From contig NZ_JAADZW010000002.1 of NCBI RefSeq assembly GCF_010645065.1, positions 124,001 to 188,000 of the forward strand: a DNA stretch of 64,000 nt, read 5' to 3'. The stretch's first letter is position 1, and each line of letters opens with the position of its first letter. A program made the translations under genes and the position numbers. The DNA is from Flavobacterium fluviatile (lineage in GTDB: Bacteria; Bacteroidota; Bacteroidia; Flavobacteriales; Flavobacteriaceae). Shown one piece after another: positions 52,636 through 60,880 of the stretch. A model generated the notes under the pieces. It saw only the letters and a list, made by a program, of their open reading frames with translations. It ran no database searches and was not told the DNA's origin.

Positions 52636-52665
52636 TTGCATAGTAAAATATTAATTGTATATTTG
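52636..52665 (+). promoter_or_regulatory. Promoter of rplU-rpmA
   Basis: TTG at 52636-52638, a 19-nt spacer and TATATTTG at 52658-52665, 30 nt before the rplU ATG. Confidence 0.75.
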
Positions 52666-52695
52666 CAACCTTAAAAATCAATAAATCAATTTGGT

Positions 52696-53139
52696 ATGTA
52701 TGCAATCGTAGAGATAGCAGGGCAACAATTTAAAGTAAGCAAAGACTTAAAGGTTTATGTTCACCGTTTAGCTAATGAAGAAGGTTCAAAAGTTTCTTTT
52801 GACAAAGTTCTTTTATTAGACGATAACGGAAGCGTAACTTTAGGCGCCCCAGCTATAGAAGGTGCTTCAGTAGAAGCTAAAGTGTTACAACACTTAAAAG
52901 GTGATAAAGTTATCGTTTTCAAAAAGAAAAGAAGAAAAGGATACAAAAAGAGAAATGGTCACAGACAATATCTTACACAAATTGTAATTGAAGGTATTAC
53001 TGCAGCGGGCGGAACTAAAAAAGCAGCAGCTAAAAAAGCAGTTGTAGCAGAAGAAGCTCCGGCTACTGAAGCTGAAGCAGCTCCAAAAGCAAAAAAGGCA
53101 GCAGCTCCAAAAGCAAAAAAAGAAGCTAAAGAAGAATAA
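52696..53139 (+). CDS. rplU: Ribosomal protein bL21 with Ala/Lys-rich C-terminal extension
   Basis: The first 103 residues or so are a normal bL21 of the large subunit (MYAIVEIAGQQFKVSKDLKV, then KKRRKGYKKRNGHRQYLTQI). From about residue 105 to 147 there is a low-complexity tail rich in Ala, Lys and Glu (blocks such as KKAAAKKAV and KAKKAAAPKAKKEAKEE). Most bL21 proteins end near residue 103. It precedes rpmA by 24 nt, the conserved rplU-rpmA order. Confidence 0.95.
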   Translation: MYAIVEIAGQQFKVSKDLKVYVHRLANEEGSKVSFDKVLLLDDNGSVTLGAPAIEGASVEAKVLQHLKGDKVIVFKKKRRKGYKKRNGHRQYLTQIVIEGITAAGGTKKAAAKKAVVAEEAPATEAEAAPKAKKAAAPKAKKEAKEE

Positions 53140-53163
53140 TAACAATATTTAAACTCATACGTC

Positions 53164-53424
53164 ATGGCTCACAAGAAAGGTGTCGGTAGTTCGAAGAATG
53201 GTAGAGAATCAGAATCAAAACGTCTAGGCGTTAAGATTTTTGGTGGACAGGCTGCTATTGCTGGGAACATCATCGTTAGACAAAGAGGTTCAAAACATAA
53301 TCCAGGTGAAAACGTTTACATCAGTAAAGATCACACTTTACATGCTAAAGTTGATGGAGTTGTTAAGTTCCAAAAGAAAAGAGATAACAAATCTTATGTA
53401 TCTATCCTTCCATTCGAAGCATAA
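53164..53424 (+). CDS. rpmA: Ribosomal protein bL27
   Basis: An 86-residue large-subunit protein near the peptidyl-transferase centre. [20 protein letters not shown] and the GNIIVRQRG segment are diagnostic. It begins directly with AHKKG, so there is no cleavable N-terminal extension like that of Firmicutes. Confidence 0.97.
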   Translation: MAHKKGVGSSKNGRESESKRLGVKIFGGQAAIAGNIIVRQRGSKHNPGENVYISKDHTLHAKVDGVVKFQKKRDNKSYVSILPFEA

Positions 53425-53445
53425 TCATTAGATAAATTATTATAG

Positions 53446-53477
53446 AAAACCCGTTCTGAAGAGAGCGGGTTTTTTGT
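53446..53477 (+). terminator. Terminator after rpmA
   Basis: Arms AAAACCCG and CGGGTTTT with a T6 tail. The spacer up to 53716 shows nothing else I can support. Confidence 0.85.
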
Positions 53478-53716
53478 TTTTTAATAAAACAGCAAAGTTT
53501 GTTTTTTTAAACCATGTAAATAATATAAGTTCATTTAAATAAGATGTGTCCGTTTTTTCTACGTTTGTAATCTATGATAAACAACATGCATGTCGATAAA
53601 AGGATTACGCTTTGTGAAAGAAAAAACCTTTGTCTAAGTTTTAAACTTACACACTTTTTTGGGATAGTGTCATTTCCAAAATTGAAATTTGATATTACTA
53701 CTGAATTTTGATATTG

Positions 53717-56476
53717 TTATTCCTCAGTATCTTGTGTTTCTTCCAGATCTTCAGTATTTCGCCCTAATTTTACTTTTGGGTTATCCTGTGTTCCGGTAAC
53801 GGTCAGCGGAATTCCAAATATTCCCAACGGAGGCAGTCCTAAACGCATTTTTAAATTCAGTTTTCCGTCCAGACTTGTTGTTCCTTCAATTCTTGGTCTG
53901 AATCCGGCAAATTTAAATTTAAAACGTTCAACAGTCATGATATTGTTTTTGACTGTAGTTTTAATATCTACTTGAGAAACATCAGGGTTTTTCATAGATT
54001 CGGAGTTTGTTTTCTTGCTCACGGCATTAAACATTTTTAATCCCCTTACTTTTACATCTTTTACAGAAAGTGTTCCGCCACCTGCTAAAGAAGGATAAAC
54101 CGGCTCCATATTACCATTTAAACGGCCTTTTAATTTGTAGTCTAAAGAAACAATTCCCTGCGCTTTTTCAGCGGCACTGGCCATTTTTCTAAACACTTCA
54201 ATTTCATTGTATGCTCTTTTAATATCAAAATCCGAAGCTTTGATGTCATAATCGAAACTGGCTTTTTGTGGTGTACTTGCCTGATAATTACCATCCATGC
54301 TTACATTACAGCCAATTAAATTAAATCCTGTATTTCGCATGGTAAGCTTGCCATTTTTCATGCTTAAATTTCCTTTTGCATTTTGAAGGTTAAGCTTGTC
54401 AAAATACACTTTTTGAGCATTGGTCATTAACTTTAGATTCAGATTCGCCGGAATTATGATAACTCCGGTCTGGTGTGTTGTACCGGATTTAGTTTCTGAT
54501 TGTGGAGCAGGATTTTTTGCTGCAGATGTGTTGGCATCTGTAGTTGACATAAACTCATCTACATTAATATATCTGGACGAAACGGCAAAAGAACCTTTTA
54601 GAATTCCGGTATTAGTGGCGTAATTAAAAACATTTTGCAGGTAACCATTCATTTTAAAATCAGATTGGCCATATGCCGCCAAAAAGTTATTAAAAGACAT
54701 TTTGTCCTGATTGATTTTAAATATTCCTTCTTTAATAATGAATTTTTTAGGAAGATATTCTGATGCAATTCCGATATTTCGTAATTCAAGCGTTCCCTTA
54801 TTGTTAAGTTTGCTGTAATTTCCTTTTGTGGCATCGCTTTGTTTTCCTTTTAAAGACAGGTCGGCTTTTATGAAACCATCCAGATCAAGTCCTTTTTGAG
54901 AGAAAACTTTATAGATTTTGTTAACATCAAGTTCGCCTTTCGCCTTTACATCATAATTTAAATCGTCAAAATTGCTCAGGTCAGCTGTTACAAAAACAGG
55001 TTTACCTTCAAAAGTAAATTGAGCAGGTTTTAAGACTACTTTTAAATCACCGAAAGTTCCTTTTTGGTTGTCAATTCTGGAGTTAATTGTAATGTTAGTA
55101 ATCGGATTTGGGTAATATTTAGTTTTGATATATCCGTTATTCAGGTCAATAAAGCCTTTTGTAGTTGGAAAAAGCCTGTTTTTTTGATCAAACTTTCCAT
55201 TAGTTTTAATGTCTCCCGTTAATGATCCTTTTAAAGTAATATCCGGAAGTCCCAGGGCTTTACTTAATTTACCAAGATCAATTTTGGCTTTAAGATCCCC
55301 TTTTATATCAGGACTGTTTTTTCCTTTCAAGTAGAATTTTGATTTTAGATAATCCTTATTAATGGTTAAAGATAAATTTCTGGCATCAACAATTAAAAAA
55401 TCCGGATTAAGAGACGGAACTTTTGTTGTGATTTCCAAATTCAAATTAGAAACCGGAAATGCACTTTTGTCATAATTTACAAATCCGTTATCTATTTTTA
55501 CATCTAAATTCAAATCCGGGGCGATGTTTTGAGAAGCAATGTAATTTCCTTTTAGAGTAAAAAGCAAATTGGTATTTCCTTTCAATTCGGTTTTAGAAAG
55601 CCATGTGATGTACTTTGGGGGAAAAGCCGTAAACACATCATGTAGGTCGCTATTGTTAGATTTTATAATAAAATCCATTTTATACCCATCTTTCAAAATA
55701 TCAAATTTCCCTTTGAAGTCAACCAATAGCTGATTGATTTTTAAGTTATTTTGCTGAAAATAAAAAGACAAAGAGTTTACATTAACTTTTGTGATTAGAT
55801 CAGCATCTATTTTTTTGTTCATTAAATACGGTTCATCTTCATAAACTATATTTAATTTTTCAATTTTAGCTTTTGAATATAAATCGAAAACGGCTTTGTT
55901 TAAATCCCCTTTTCCTAAGTAGTTAAAACCCAAAGCATCAAAATGGATATTAGTTGACTGGTCGTTGTAAATGATTTTACTGTTTAAAATTTCAATTCTC
56001 TCCAGTTTTAAAGCAGTATCTGTGGTGTCTTTTGATTTTTGCTTTTGTGACGAAGATTTGTAAATATTATAGTTAGCCTCTCCTTTTGGATTGACTTTGA
56101 CATTAATAAATGAATCAGACAAATAAATCTGATCGATTTTTACAGTTTCGCTAAATACTAGGCTTGCAACATTAATTCCAAAAGATACCTCTTTGGCTGT
56201 AATAAATTTTTCATTTGTGTAGGGAGCGGAACCATTCAGGTGTAAATCATTTAAAGTCAGCGTCAGTGAAGGGAAATGATGAAAAAATGATAAGGAAACA
56301 TCTGAGTAATTCAATTCTGCACTTAATTTTTCATTTGCGGTTTTTTTAATCTGTTCCTTGATTTTGTCTGCAAATACAACAGGTGTCAAAAAAAGTAGCC
56401 CCAAAACAACGACCAACGTTATTCCGGAATATTTGGCAATTTTTAATAAGATAGATTTAGATTTGTTTTTTGACAT
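53717..56476 (-). CDS. AsmA-family protein
   Basis: A 919-residue envelope protein with one N-terminal membrane helix (YSGITLVVVLGLLFLTPVVF) and a long beta-rich body of repeated strands, ending in an AsmA C-terminal region (GLPPLGIFGIPLTVTGTQDN). AsmA/TamB-like proteins bridge inner and outer membranes and are linked to lipid transport. The C-terminal tail is acidic (DLEETQDTEE). It follows no obvious operon; a MiaE gene lies 45 nt upstream on the same strand. Confidence 0.87.
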   Translation of the reverse strand: MSKNKSKSILLKIAKYSGITLVVVLGLLFLTPVVFADKIKEQIKKTANEKLSAELNYSDVSLSFFHHFPSLTLTLNDLHLNGSAPYTNEKFITAKEVSFGINVASLVFSETVKIDQIYLSDSFINVKVNPKGEANYNIYKSSSQKQKSKDTTDTALKLERIEILNSKIIYNDQSTNIHFDALGFNYLGKGDLNKAVFDLYSKAKIEKLNIVYEDEPYLMNKKIDADLITKVNVNSLSFYFQQNNLKINQLLVDFKGKFDILKDGYKMDFIIKSNNSDLHDVFTAFPPKYITWLSKTELKGNTNLLFTLKGNYIASQNIAPDLNLDVKIDNGFVNYDKSAFPVSNLNLEITTKVPSLNPDFLIVDARNLSLTINKDYLKSKFYLKGKNSPDIKGDLKAKIDLGKLSKALGLPDITLKGSLTGDIKTNGKFDQKNRLFPTTKGFIDLNNGYIKTKYYPNPITNITINSRIDNQKGTFGDLKVVLKPAQFTFEGKPVFVTADLSNFDDLNYDVKAKGELDVNKIYKVFSQKGLDLDGFIKADLSLKGKQSDATKGNYSKLNNKGTLELRNIGIASEYLPKKFIIKEGIFKINQDKMSFNNFLAAYGQSDFKMNGYLQNVFNYATNTGILKGSFAVSSRYINVDEFMSTTDANTSAAKNPAPQSETKSGTTHQTGVIIIPANLNLKLMTNAQKVYFDKLNLQNAKGNLSMKNGKLTMRNTGFNLIGCNVSMDGNYQASTPQKASFDYDIKASDFDIKRAYNEIEVFRKMASAAEKAQGIVSLDYKLKGRLNGNMEPVYPSLAGGGTLSVKDVKVRGLKMFNAVSKKTNSESMKNPDVSQVDIKTTVKNNIMTVERFKFKFAGFRPRIEGTTSLDGKLNLKMRLGLPPLGIFGIPLTVTGTQDNPKVKLGRNTEDLEETQDTEE

Positions 56477-56521
56477 AAATAATATTGAGTAGTTGTTTGA
56501 GCATAATGATTAAAACGATGA

Positions 56522-57103
56522 TTATCCGTGAACAGTTTCGTTTTTTCCGTAATTGGTAATAATAGAACCTTCGTATTCAATCCATTCTTTCCATCGTTTG
56601 TCAACATCTACATTGTCAGCATATTTTCTGGCAAATCCCAAAAATGTAGTGTAATGTCCTGCCTCCGAAATCATCAGATCACGGTAAAATTTGGCTAATT
56701 CCTCATCTTTTATATTTTCAGAAAGCACTTTAAAACGCTCGCAGCTTCTGGCTTCGATCATTGCAGAGAATAATAAGCGATCGCAAAGGGCATCTTTACG
56801 GCTGCCATCTTTTTTCATAAATTTAAAAAGCTCATTTACATAATGGTCTTTTCTTTCACGTCCTAAAGTCAGTCCTCTTTTTTTGATTACATTGTGAACC
56901 ATTTGCAGATGTTCCAGTTCCTCTCGGGCTATTATGAGCATTTCGGTTACTAATTCTTCTAATTCAGAATTGTAAGTAACCAGACTAATTGCATTTGAAG
57001 CAGCTTTTTGCTCGCACCAGGCATGATCCGTTAAAATTTCTTCAATATTTGATTCGACTATGTTTACCCAGCGAGGGTCTGTGGCTAATTTTAATCCTAA
57101 CAT
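56522..57103 (-). CDS. miaE: tRNA-(ms[2]io[6]A)-hydroxylase MiaE
   Basis: A 193-residue non-haem di-iron enzyme that hydroxylates the isopentenyl group of ms2i6A at tRNA position 37. The iron ligands are in HAWCEQKAASNA, EELEHLQMVH, EARSCERF and EAGHYTTFLG. I start at ATG 57103. The same frame is open to about 57595, but that part is antisense to the divergent glycosyltransferase gene and has no family similarity. TAATTTTG (57132-57125) gives a -7 box 22 nt upstream of this ATG. Confidence 0.9.
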   Translation of the reverse strand: MLGLKLATDPRWVNIVESNIEEILTDHAWCEQKAASNAISLVTYNSELEELVTEMLIIAREELEHLQMVHNVIKKRGLTLGRERKDHYVNELFKFMKKDGSRKDALCDRLLFSAMIEARSCERFKVLSENIKDEELAKFYRDLMISEAGHYTTFLGFARKYADNVDVDKRWKEWIEYEGSIITNYGKNETVHG

Positions 57104-57124
57104 GACAGCGTAATTTAGATGATG

Positions 57125-57132
57125 CAAAATTA
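57125..57132 (-). promoter_or_regulatory. -7 box of miaE
   Basis: TAATTTTG on the minus strand fits TAnnTTTG and supports the short MiaE start at 57103. Confidence 0.45.
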
Positions 57133-57200
57133 GTCTTTTTTTAAAACCAAAAGTTGGTAAAAATGGTGCAAAAACGTTCAAAAAACCATTATTTTGTAAA

Positions 57201-58460
57201 ATGAAACCAATTAAAATGGAACAGCTGAAAAAACTTTTAATCATTGGCTTTGTATGGCCTGAACCAAATTCGTCTGCGGCTGGCGGAAGAATGATGCAGT
57301 TGATTTCGAATTTTCGTGAAAACGGATTCGCAATTACATTTGCCAGCGCTGCACAGGATAGTGATTTTATGGTTGATTTGTCTGAATCTGGTGTTGAAAA
57401 AAAGCCGATTGAACTGAATAATTCCAGTTTTGATGATTTTGTTTTGAAATTGAATCCGGATGTGGTTTTGTTTGATCGTTTTATGATTGAAGAACAATTT
57501 GGCTGGCGTGTTGCGGAAAACTGCCCAAAAGCTCTTAGATTATTAGATACTGAAGATTTGCATTGTTTAAGGACAGCTAGGCAAAAAGCCTTCAAAGAAA
57601 ATAGAATCTTCGAACTGCACGATTTGTTATCTGAAGAAGTGGCAAAACGCGAAATTGCGAGTATTCTGAGATGCGATTTATCGTATATTATTTCTCAATT
57701 TGAAATGAAGGTTTTGAAGGAGGTTTTTAAAATTGATTCTGATTTAGTGCAATATCTGCCTTTTTTAGTTGAAGAAATGTCAGAGAAAGATTTGTTGAAA
57801 TTGCCTTCTTTTGAAGATCGCAAGAATTTTGTTTTCATCGGAAATTTTCTTCATGAACCTAATTGGAATACAATTCAATATGTAAAAGAAGCGATTTGGC
57901 CTTGTATCAAAAAAGATTTTCCGGAAGCTGTTTTGGAAGTTTACGGAGCATACCCTTCTCAAAAAGTATTGCAATTGCATCAGCCTAAAAATGGATTTTT
58001 TATCATGGGGAGAGCAGAAGATGCTAATGAAGTAGTGAAAAAATCGAGAGTTGTTCTGGCACCAATCCGTTTTGGAGCAGGTTTAAAAGGGAAATTATTG
58101 GAGGCGATGCAATGCGGAACGCCAAGCGTAACGTCAACCATTGGCTCAGAAGGGATGCATGCAAATTTACCGTGGAATGGTTTCATTGAAGATAATCCGC
58201 AAGAGTTTGCTAAAAAAGCAATTTCGCTTTATCAGGATGAAAATCTTTGGATGCAATCTCAAAAAAACGGAATTGCTATTGTGAATGAATGTTATTTAAA
58301 AGATAAATATTCAGAAAAATTGATTAATAGAGTTAATGCATTATTGAATGATGCTGAATCCCATCGTCTTCATAATTTTATGGGAAGCCTGCTGCAGCAT
58401 CATACCTTAAAAAGCACTAAATATATGGCAAAATGGATTGAGGCTAAAAATAAAAATTAA
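57201..58460 (+). CDS. Glycosyltransferase, GT4-like
   Basis: A 419-residue GT-B glycosyltransferase with a C-terminal group 1 domain. The donor-site region has KNFVFIGNFLHEPNWNTI, an APIRFGAGLKGKLLEAMQCG segment with the EAMQCGTPSV family motif, and STIGSEGM. The N-terminal half resembles an acceptor domain. The sugar and acceptor are unknown; it stands alone, divergent from miaE. ATG at 57201 and 57216 are both in frame; the -7-like TTATTTTG at 57190-57197 makes the second slightly more likely. Confidence 0.83.
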   Translation: MKPIKMEQLKKLLIIGFVWPEPNSSAAGGRMMQLISNFRENGFAITFASAAQDSDFMVDLSESGVEKKPIELNNSSFDDFVLKLNPDVVLFDRFMIEEQFGWRVAENCPKALRLLDTEDLHCLRTARQKAFKENRIFELHDLLSEEVAKREIASILRCDLSYIISQFEMKVLKEVFKIDSDLVQYLPFLVEEMSEKDLLKLPSFEDRKNFVFIGNFLHEPNWNTIQYVKEAIWPCIKKDFPEAVLEVYGAYPSQKVLQLHQPKNGFFIMGRAEDANEVVKKSRVVLAPIRFGAGLKGKLLEAMQCGTPSVTSTIGSEGMHANLPWNGFIEDNPQEFAKKAISLYQDENLWMQSQKNGIAIVNECYLKDKYSEKLINRVNALLNDAESHRLHNFMGSLLQHHTLKSTKYMAKWIEAKNKN

Positions 58461-58680
58461 GCCTGCATTTTTCCAAATCCAACTCTCTCCCGATAAATCT
58501 GTGGAGAAACATCAGCATTGGTTTTAAAGAAACGACTGAAATAATGCTCATTATCATACCTAACTCATAGGCAATTTCTTTGGCTGTTTTATTGGTCATA
58601 TAATTCTCTCTTAGCTTCAATAATAATTCTTTCACGCTATATATATGATGGACAATTTTCCCTGTCTTTATTTTCAGGAG
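58457..58680 (-). pseudogene. C-terminal remnant of an AraC-family regulator
   Basis: The frame reads SVKELLLKLRENYMTNKTAK and EIAYELG, then a one-base deletion shifts it. The other frame continues as YDNEHYFSRFFKTNADVSPQ and IYRERVGFGKMQA, the second helix-turn-helix of an AraC protein, up to a stop at 58457. The 5' part is gone: just upstream the sequence runs into the structured repeat at 58676. It is a truncated and frameshifted fossil, antisense to nothing coding. Confidence 0.75.
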
Positions 58681-58818
58681 CTGATCCAGTTTTCCGCTAC
58701 AAGTCCTCACTCAAAAACCTGATTTTTCTAAACCATAAAACGGGCTTCCGCTGGTCGCTGTTTTCTGGCAAGAAAATCAGGTTTTTGAGCTCCGGGCTTT
58801 CCACTTCAATCTGGGCTA
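58676..58818 (-). ncRNA. Structured repeat, Flavo-1-like candidate (copy 8), long-stem form
   Basis: On the minus strand it starts TAGCCCAGATTGAAGTGG and ends TTGTAGCGGAAAACTGGA. Basal CCAG/CTGG; a long distal stem CTCAAAAACCTGATTTTCT pairs with AGAAAAATCAGGTTTTTGAG. It abuts the AraC remnant. The gap 58681-59230 otherwise holds a REP, two terminators and a short coding remnant. Confidence 0.5.
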
Positions 58819-58855
58819 GGGCACACGTTTTCATAAGAGTGTTTTTGTTCAGTTT

Positions 58856-58955
58856 GTCATCCTGACGGAGAAAGGATCTCCGCAAGCAGCTCTGCAAAGA
58901 TTGTCGATTTTGATTACGGAGTTTCTTGCGGAGATTCCTCGTTCCTCGGAATGAC
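58856..58955 (+). repeat. REP-like element (GTCATCCTGACGGAG ... CGGAATGAC)
   Basis: Outer arms GTCATCC and GGAATGAC, inner arms GATCTCCGCAAG and CTTGCGGAGATT around a diverged centre. A widespread Bacteroidota intergenic palindrome class. Confidence 0.6.
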
Positions 58956-58969
58956 AAATATTGCGCATA

Positions 58970-59001
58970 AAAAAGAGGTTGCTTTTTAGACAACCTCTTT
59001 T
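58970..59001. terminator. Terminator-like hairpin
   Basis: Arms AAAAGAGGTTG and CAACCTCTTTT with a 9-nt loop. It may serve the remnant gene on the minus strand ending at 59019. Confidence 0.7.
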
Positions 59002-59018
59002 GGATTATTTTATGAAAT

Positions 59019-59096
59019 TTATTTCAGAATCCTTTCAACAGCCTGAATAGTTGTAGCATAATAACCTGATTTAGCCTTTTTAAAAATTTGTTTTGT
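59019..59096 (-). pseudogene. Possible 3' coding remnant (25 codons)
   Basis: The minus strand ends an open stretch with FKKAKSGYYATTIQAVERIL then Lys-stop, which reads like a natural protein C-terminus, and a terminator-like hairpin follows. No start or longer frame exists upstream. I cannot assign the family. Confidence 0.3.
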
Positions 59097-59172
59097 TTAA
59101 ATGTTAGAAGTAAAGTTAAAAGTAGAGGCTTTTTAAAATGGTGGGAAGTAGTTCTGAGGATAAAAATTAAAC

Positions 59173-59210
59173 AAAAATCCCGTCCCGAAAAACTTCGGGG
59201 CGGGATTTTA
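59173..59210 (-). terminator. Terminator after pdhC
   Basis: A very strong hairpin with arms AAAATCCCGTCCCGAA and TTCGGGGCGGGATTTT 20 nt past the pdhC stop. Confidence 0.9.
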
Positions 59211-59230
59211 AATATAAAATTGACAAAGAA

Positions 59231-60874
59231 TTACGCCAGCATGGTAACCGGGCTTTCAATGTATTGTTTTAATGTTTGTAAGAACTGAGCTCCGGTAGCA
59301 CCATCAATTGTTCTGTGGTCACAAGCCAATGATAGCATCATGGTGTTCCCAACTACAATCTGACCGTTTTTAACTACTGGTTTCTCAACAATTGCACCTA
59401 CAGAAAGGATTGCAGAGTTTGGTTGATTAATGATTGAATTAAATTCAGTAATACCAAACATTCCCAGATTAGAAACGGTAAAAGTACTTCCTTCCATTTC
59501 CTGAGGTCCCAATTTTTTGTTTTTTGCTCTTCCGGCAAGATCTCTAACTGAACCACCAATTTGAGACAAACTCATAGCGTCTGTAAATTTCAACACAGGA
59601 ACTACTAATCCGTCTTCAACAGCTACGGCAACACCAATATTTACGTGGTGGTTGATGATGATAGCGTCTTCTTTCCAGGTAGAGTTAATTTTTGGGTGTT
59701 TTTTCAATGCTAACGCACAAGCTTTGATTACCATATCGTTGAAAGACACTTTTGTATCCGGAACGCTGTTGATAGCAGCTCTTGCCTGCATAGCTTCGTC
59801 CATACTAACCTCGATTACTAAGTTGTAGTGAGGAGCAGTGAATAATGACTCAGATAAACGTTTTGCAATGATTTTACGCATTTGAGAGTTTTTGATCTCT
59901 TCTGTGTAAACTTCTCCGGCAGGAACAAATACTTTTGGAGCGGCAGGAGCAGACGCTTCTTGTTTTGCAGCTGGTGAAGAGGCAGCAGTTTGCGCTTGAG
60001 CAGATGGAGTGAAGTTTTCGATATCGCTTTTTACGATACGTCCGTTTTCTCCGGAACCTTTAACCTGAGATAATTGGATTCCTTTGTCAGAAGCAATTTT
60101 CTTGGCTAATGGTGAAGCTAAAACTCTTCCGTTTGAATTGTCAGTTACAGCTTCCGGTGCTTTTTCAGCAGCAGGAGCAGCTTTTGTTTCTTCAGCAGCA
60201 GGAGCACTTGCAGCAGGTGCAGCGCCTCCGGCAGTATAATTTTCAGCAATTCCGGAAATATCAGTTCCTGCAGGTCCGATGATAGCTAATAAGCTGTCAA
60301 CAGGCGCAGTACTTCCTTCCTGAATTCCGATGTATAATAATGTTCCGGCATTGAAAGACTCAAATTCCATAGTAGCTTTGTCTGTTTCAATTTCTGCCAA
60401 AATATCACCTTCAGATACTGAGTCACCCACTTTTTTCAACCAGGTTGCAACTGTACCTTCAGTCATGGTGTCGCTCAAACGTGGCATAGTTACCACTAAA
60501 ACACCTTTTGGTAATTCAGTTGCAGCTTTTGCAGGAGCAGCAGTTTCGGTTTTTGCTTCGGCAGCAGGAGCATCCGCTTTTGGAGCTTCGGCAGCAGGAG
60601 CGTCACCACCAGCTAAAAGAGCAGAAATATCTTCTCCTTCTTTACCAATGATTGCTAATAATGAATCAACCGGAGCAGTTTCTCCGGCCTGAATTCCAAT
60701 ATGTAAAAGAGTTCCTTCATTGAAAGATTCGAACTCCATTGTTGCTTTATCTGTTTCAATTTCAGCAAGGATATCTCCTTCGCTAATTTTGTCGCCTACT
60801 TTTTTTAACCAAGTCGCTACCGTTCCTTCCGTCATAGTATCGCTTAAACGAGGCATTGTTACTTTAATAGCCAT
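59231..60874 (-). CDS. pdhC: Pyruvate dehydrogenase E2 (dihydrolipoamide acetyltransferase), two lipoyl domains
   Basis: A 547-residue core of the pyruvate dehydrogenase complex. Two N-terminal lipoyl domains each carry ETDKATMEFESF with the lipoylated lysine. They are linked by Ala/Pro/Glu-rich hinges. A subunit-binding domain (ASPLAKKIASDKGIQLSQVK) and the catalytic domain with LACDHRTIDGATGAQF (active His) follow. It lies 6 nt downstream of pdhA on the same strand, followed by a strong terminator. Confidence 0.94.
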   Translation of the reverse strand: MAIKVTMPRLSDTMTEGTVATWLKKVGDKISEGDILAEIETDKATMEFESFNEGTLLHIGIQAGETAPVDSLLAIIGKEGEDISALLAGGDAPAAEAPKADAPAAEAKTETAAPAKAATELPKGVLVVTMPRLSDTMTEGTVATWLKKVGDSVSEGDILAEIETDKATMEFESFNAGTLLYIGIQEGSTAPVDSLLAIIGPAGTDISGIAENYTAGGAAPAASAPAAEETKAAPAAEKAPEAVTDNSNGRVLASPLAKKIASDKGIQLSQVKGSGENGRIVKSDIENFTPSAQAQTAASSPAAKQEASAPAAPKVFVPAGEVYTEEIKNSQMRKIIAKRLSESLFTAPHYNLVIEVSMDEAMQARAAINSVPDTKVSFNDMVIKACALALKKHPKINSTWKEDAIIINHHVNIGVAVAVEDGLVVPVLKFTDAMSLSQIGGSVRDLAGRAKNKKLGPQEMEGSTFTVSNLGMFGITEFNSIINQPNSAILSVGAIVEKPVVKNGQIVVGNTMMLSLACDHRTIDGATGAQFLQTLKQYIESPVTMLA

Positions 60875-60880
60875 GATATG

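Noticed and set aside
57104..57595. A long N-terminal extension of MiaE
   Set aside because: The extension is antisense to the glycosyltransferase gene, has no family similarity, and a -7 box lies just before the internal ATG at 57103.
60330..60692. An Ala/Ser-rich plus-strand frame opposite pdhC
   Set aside because: It is the complement of the Ala/Pro hinge and lipoyl domains of pdhC; low-complexity DNA keeps the opposite frame open.
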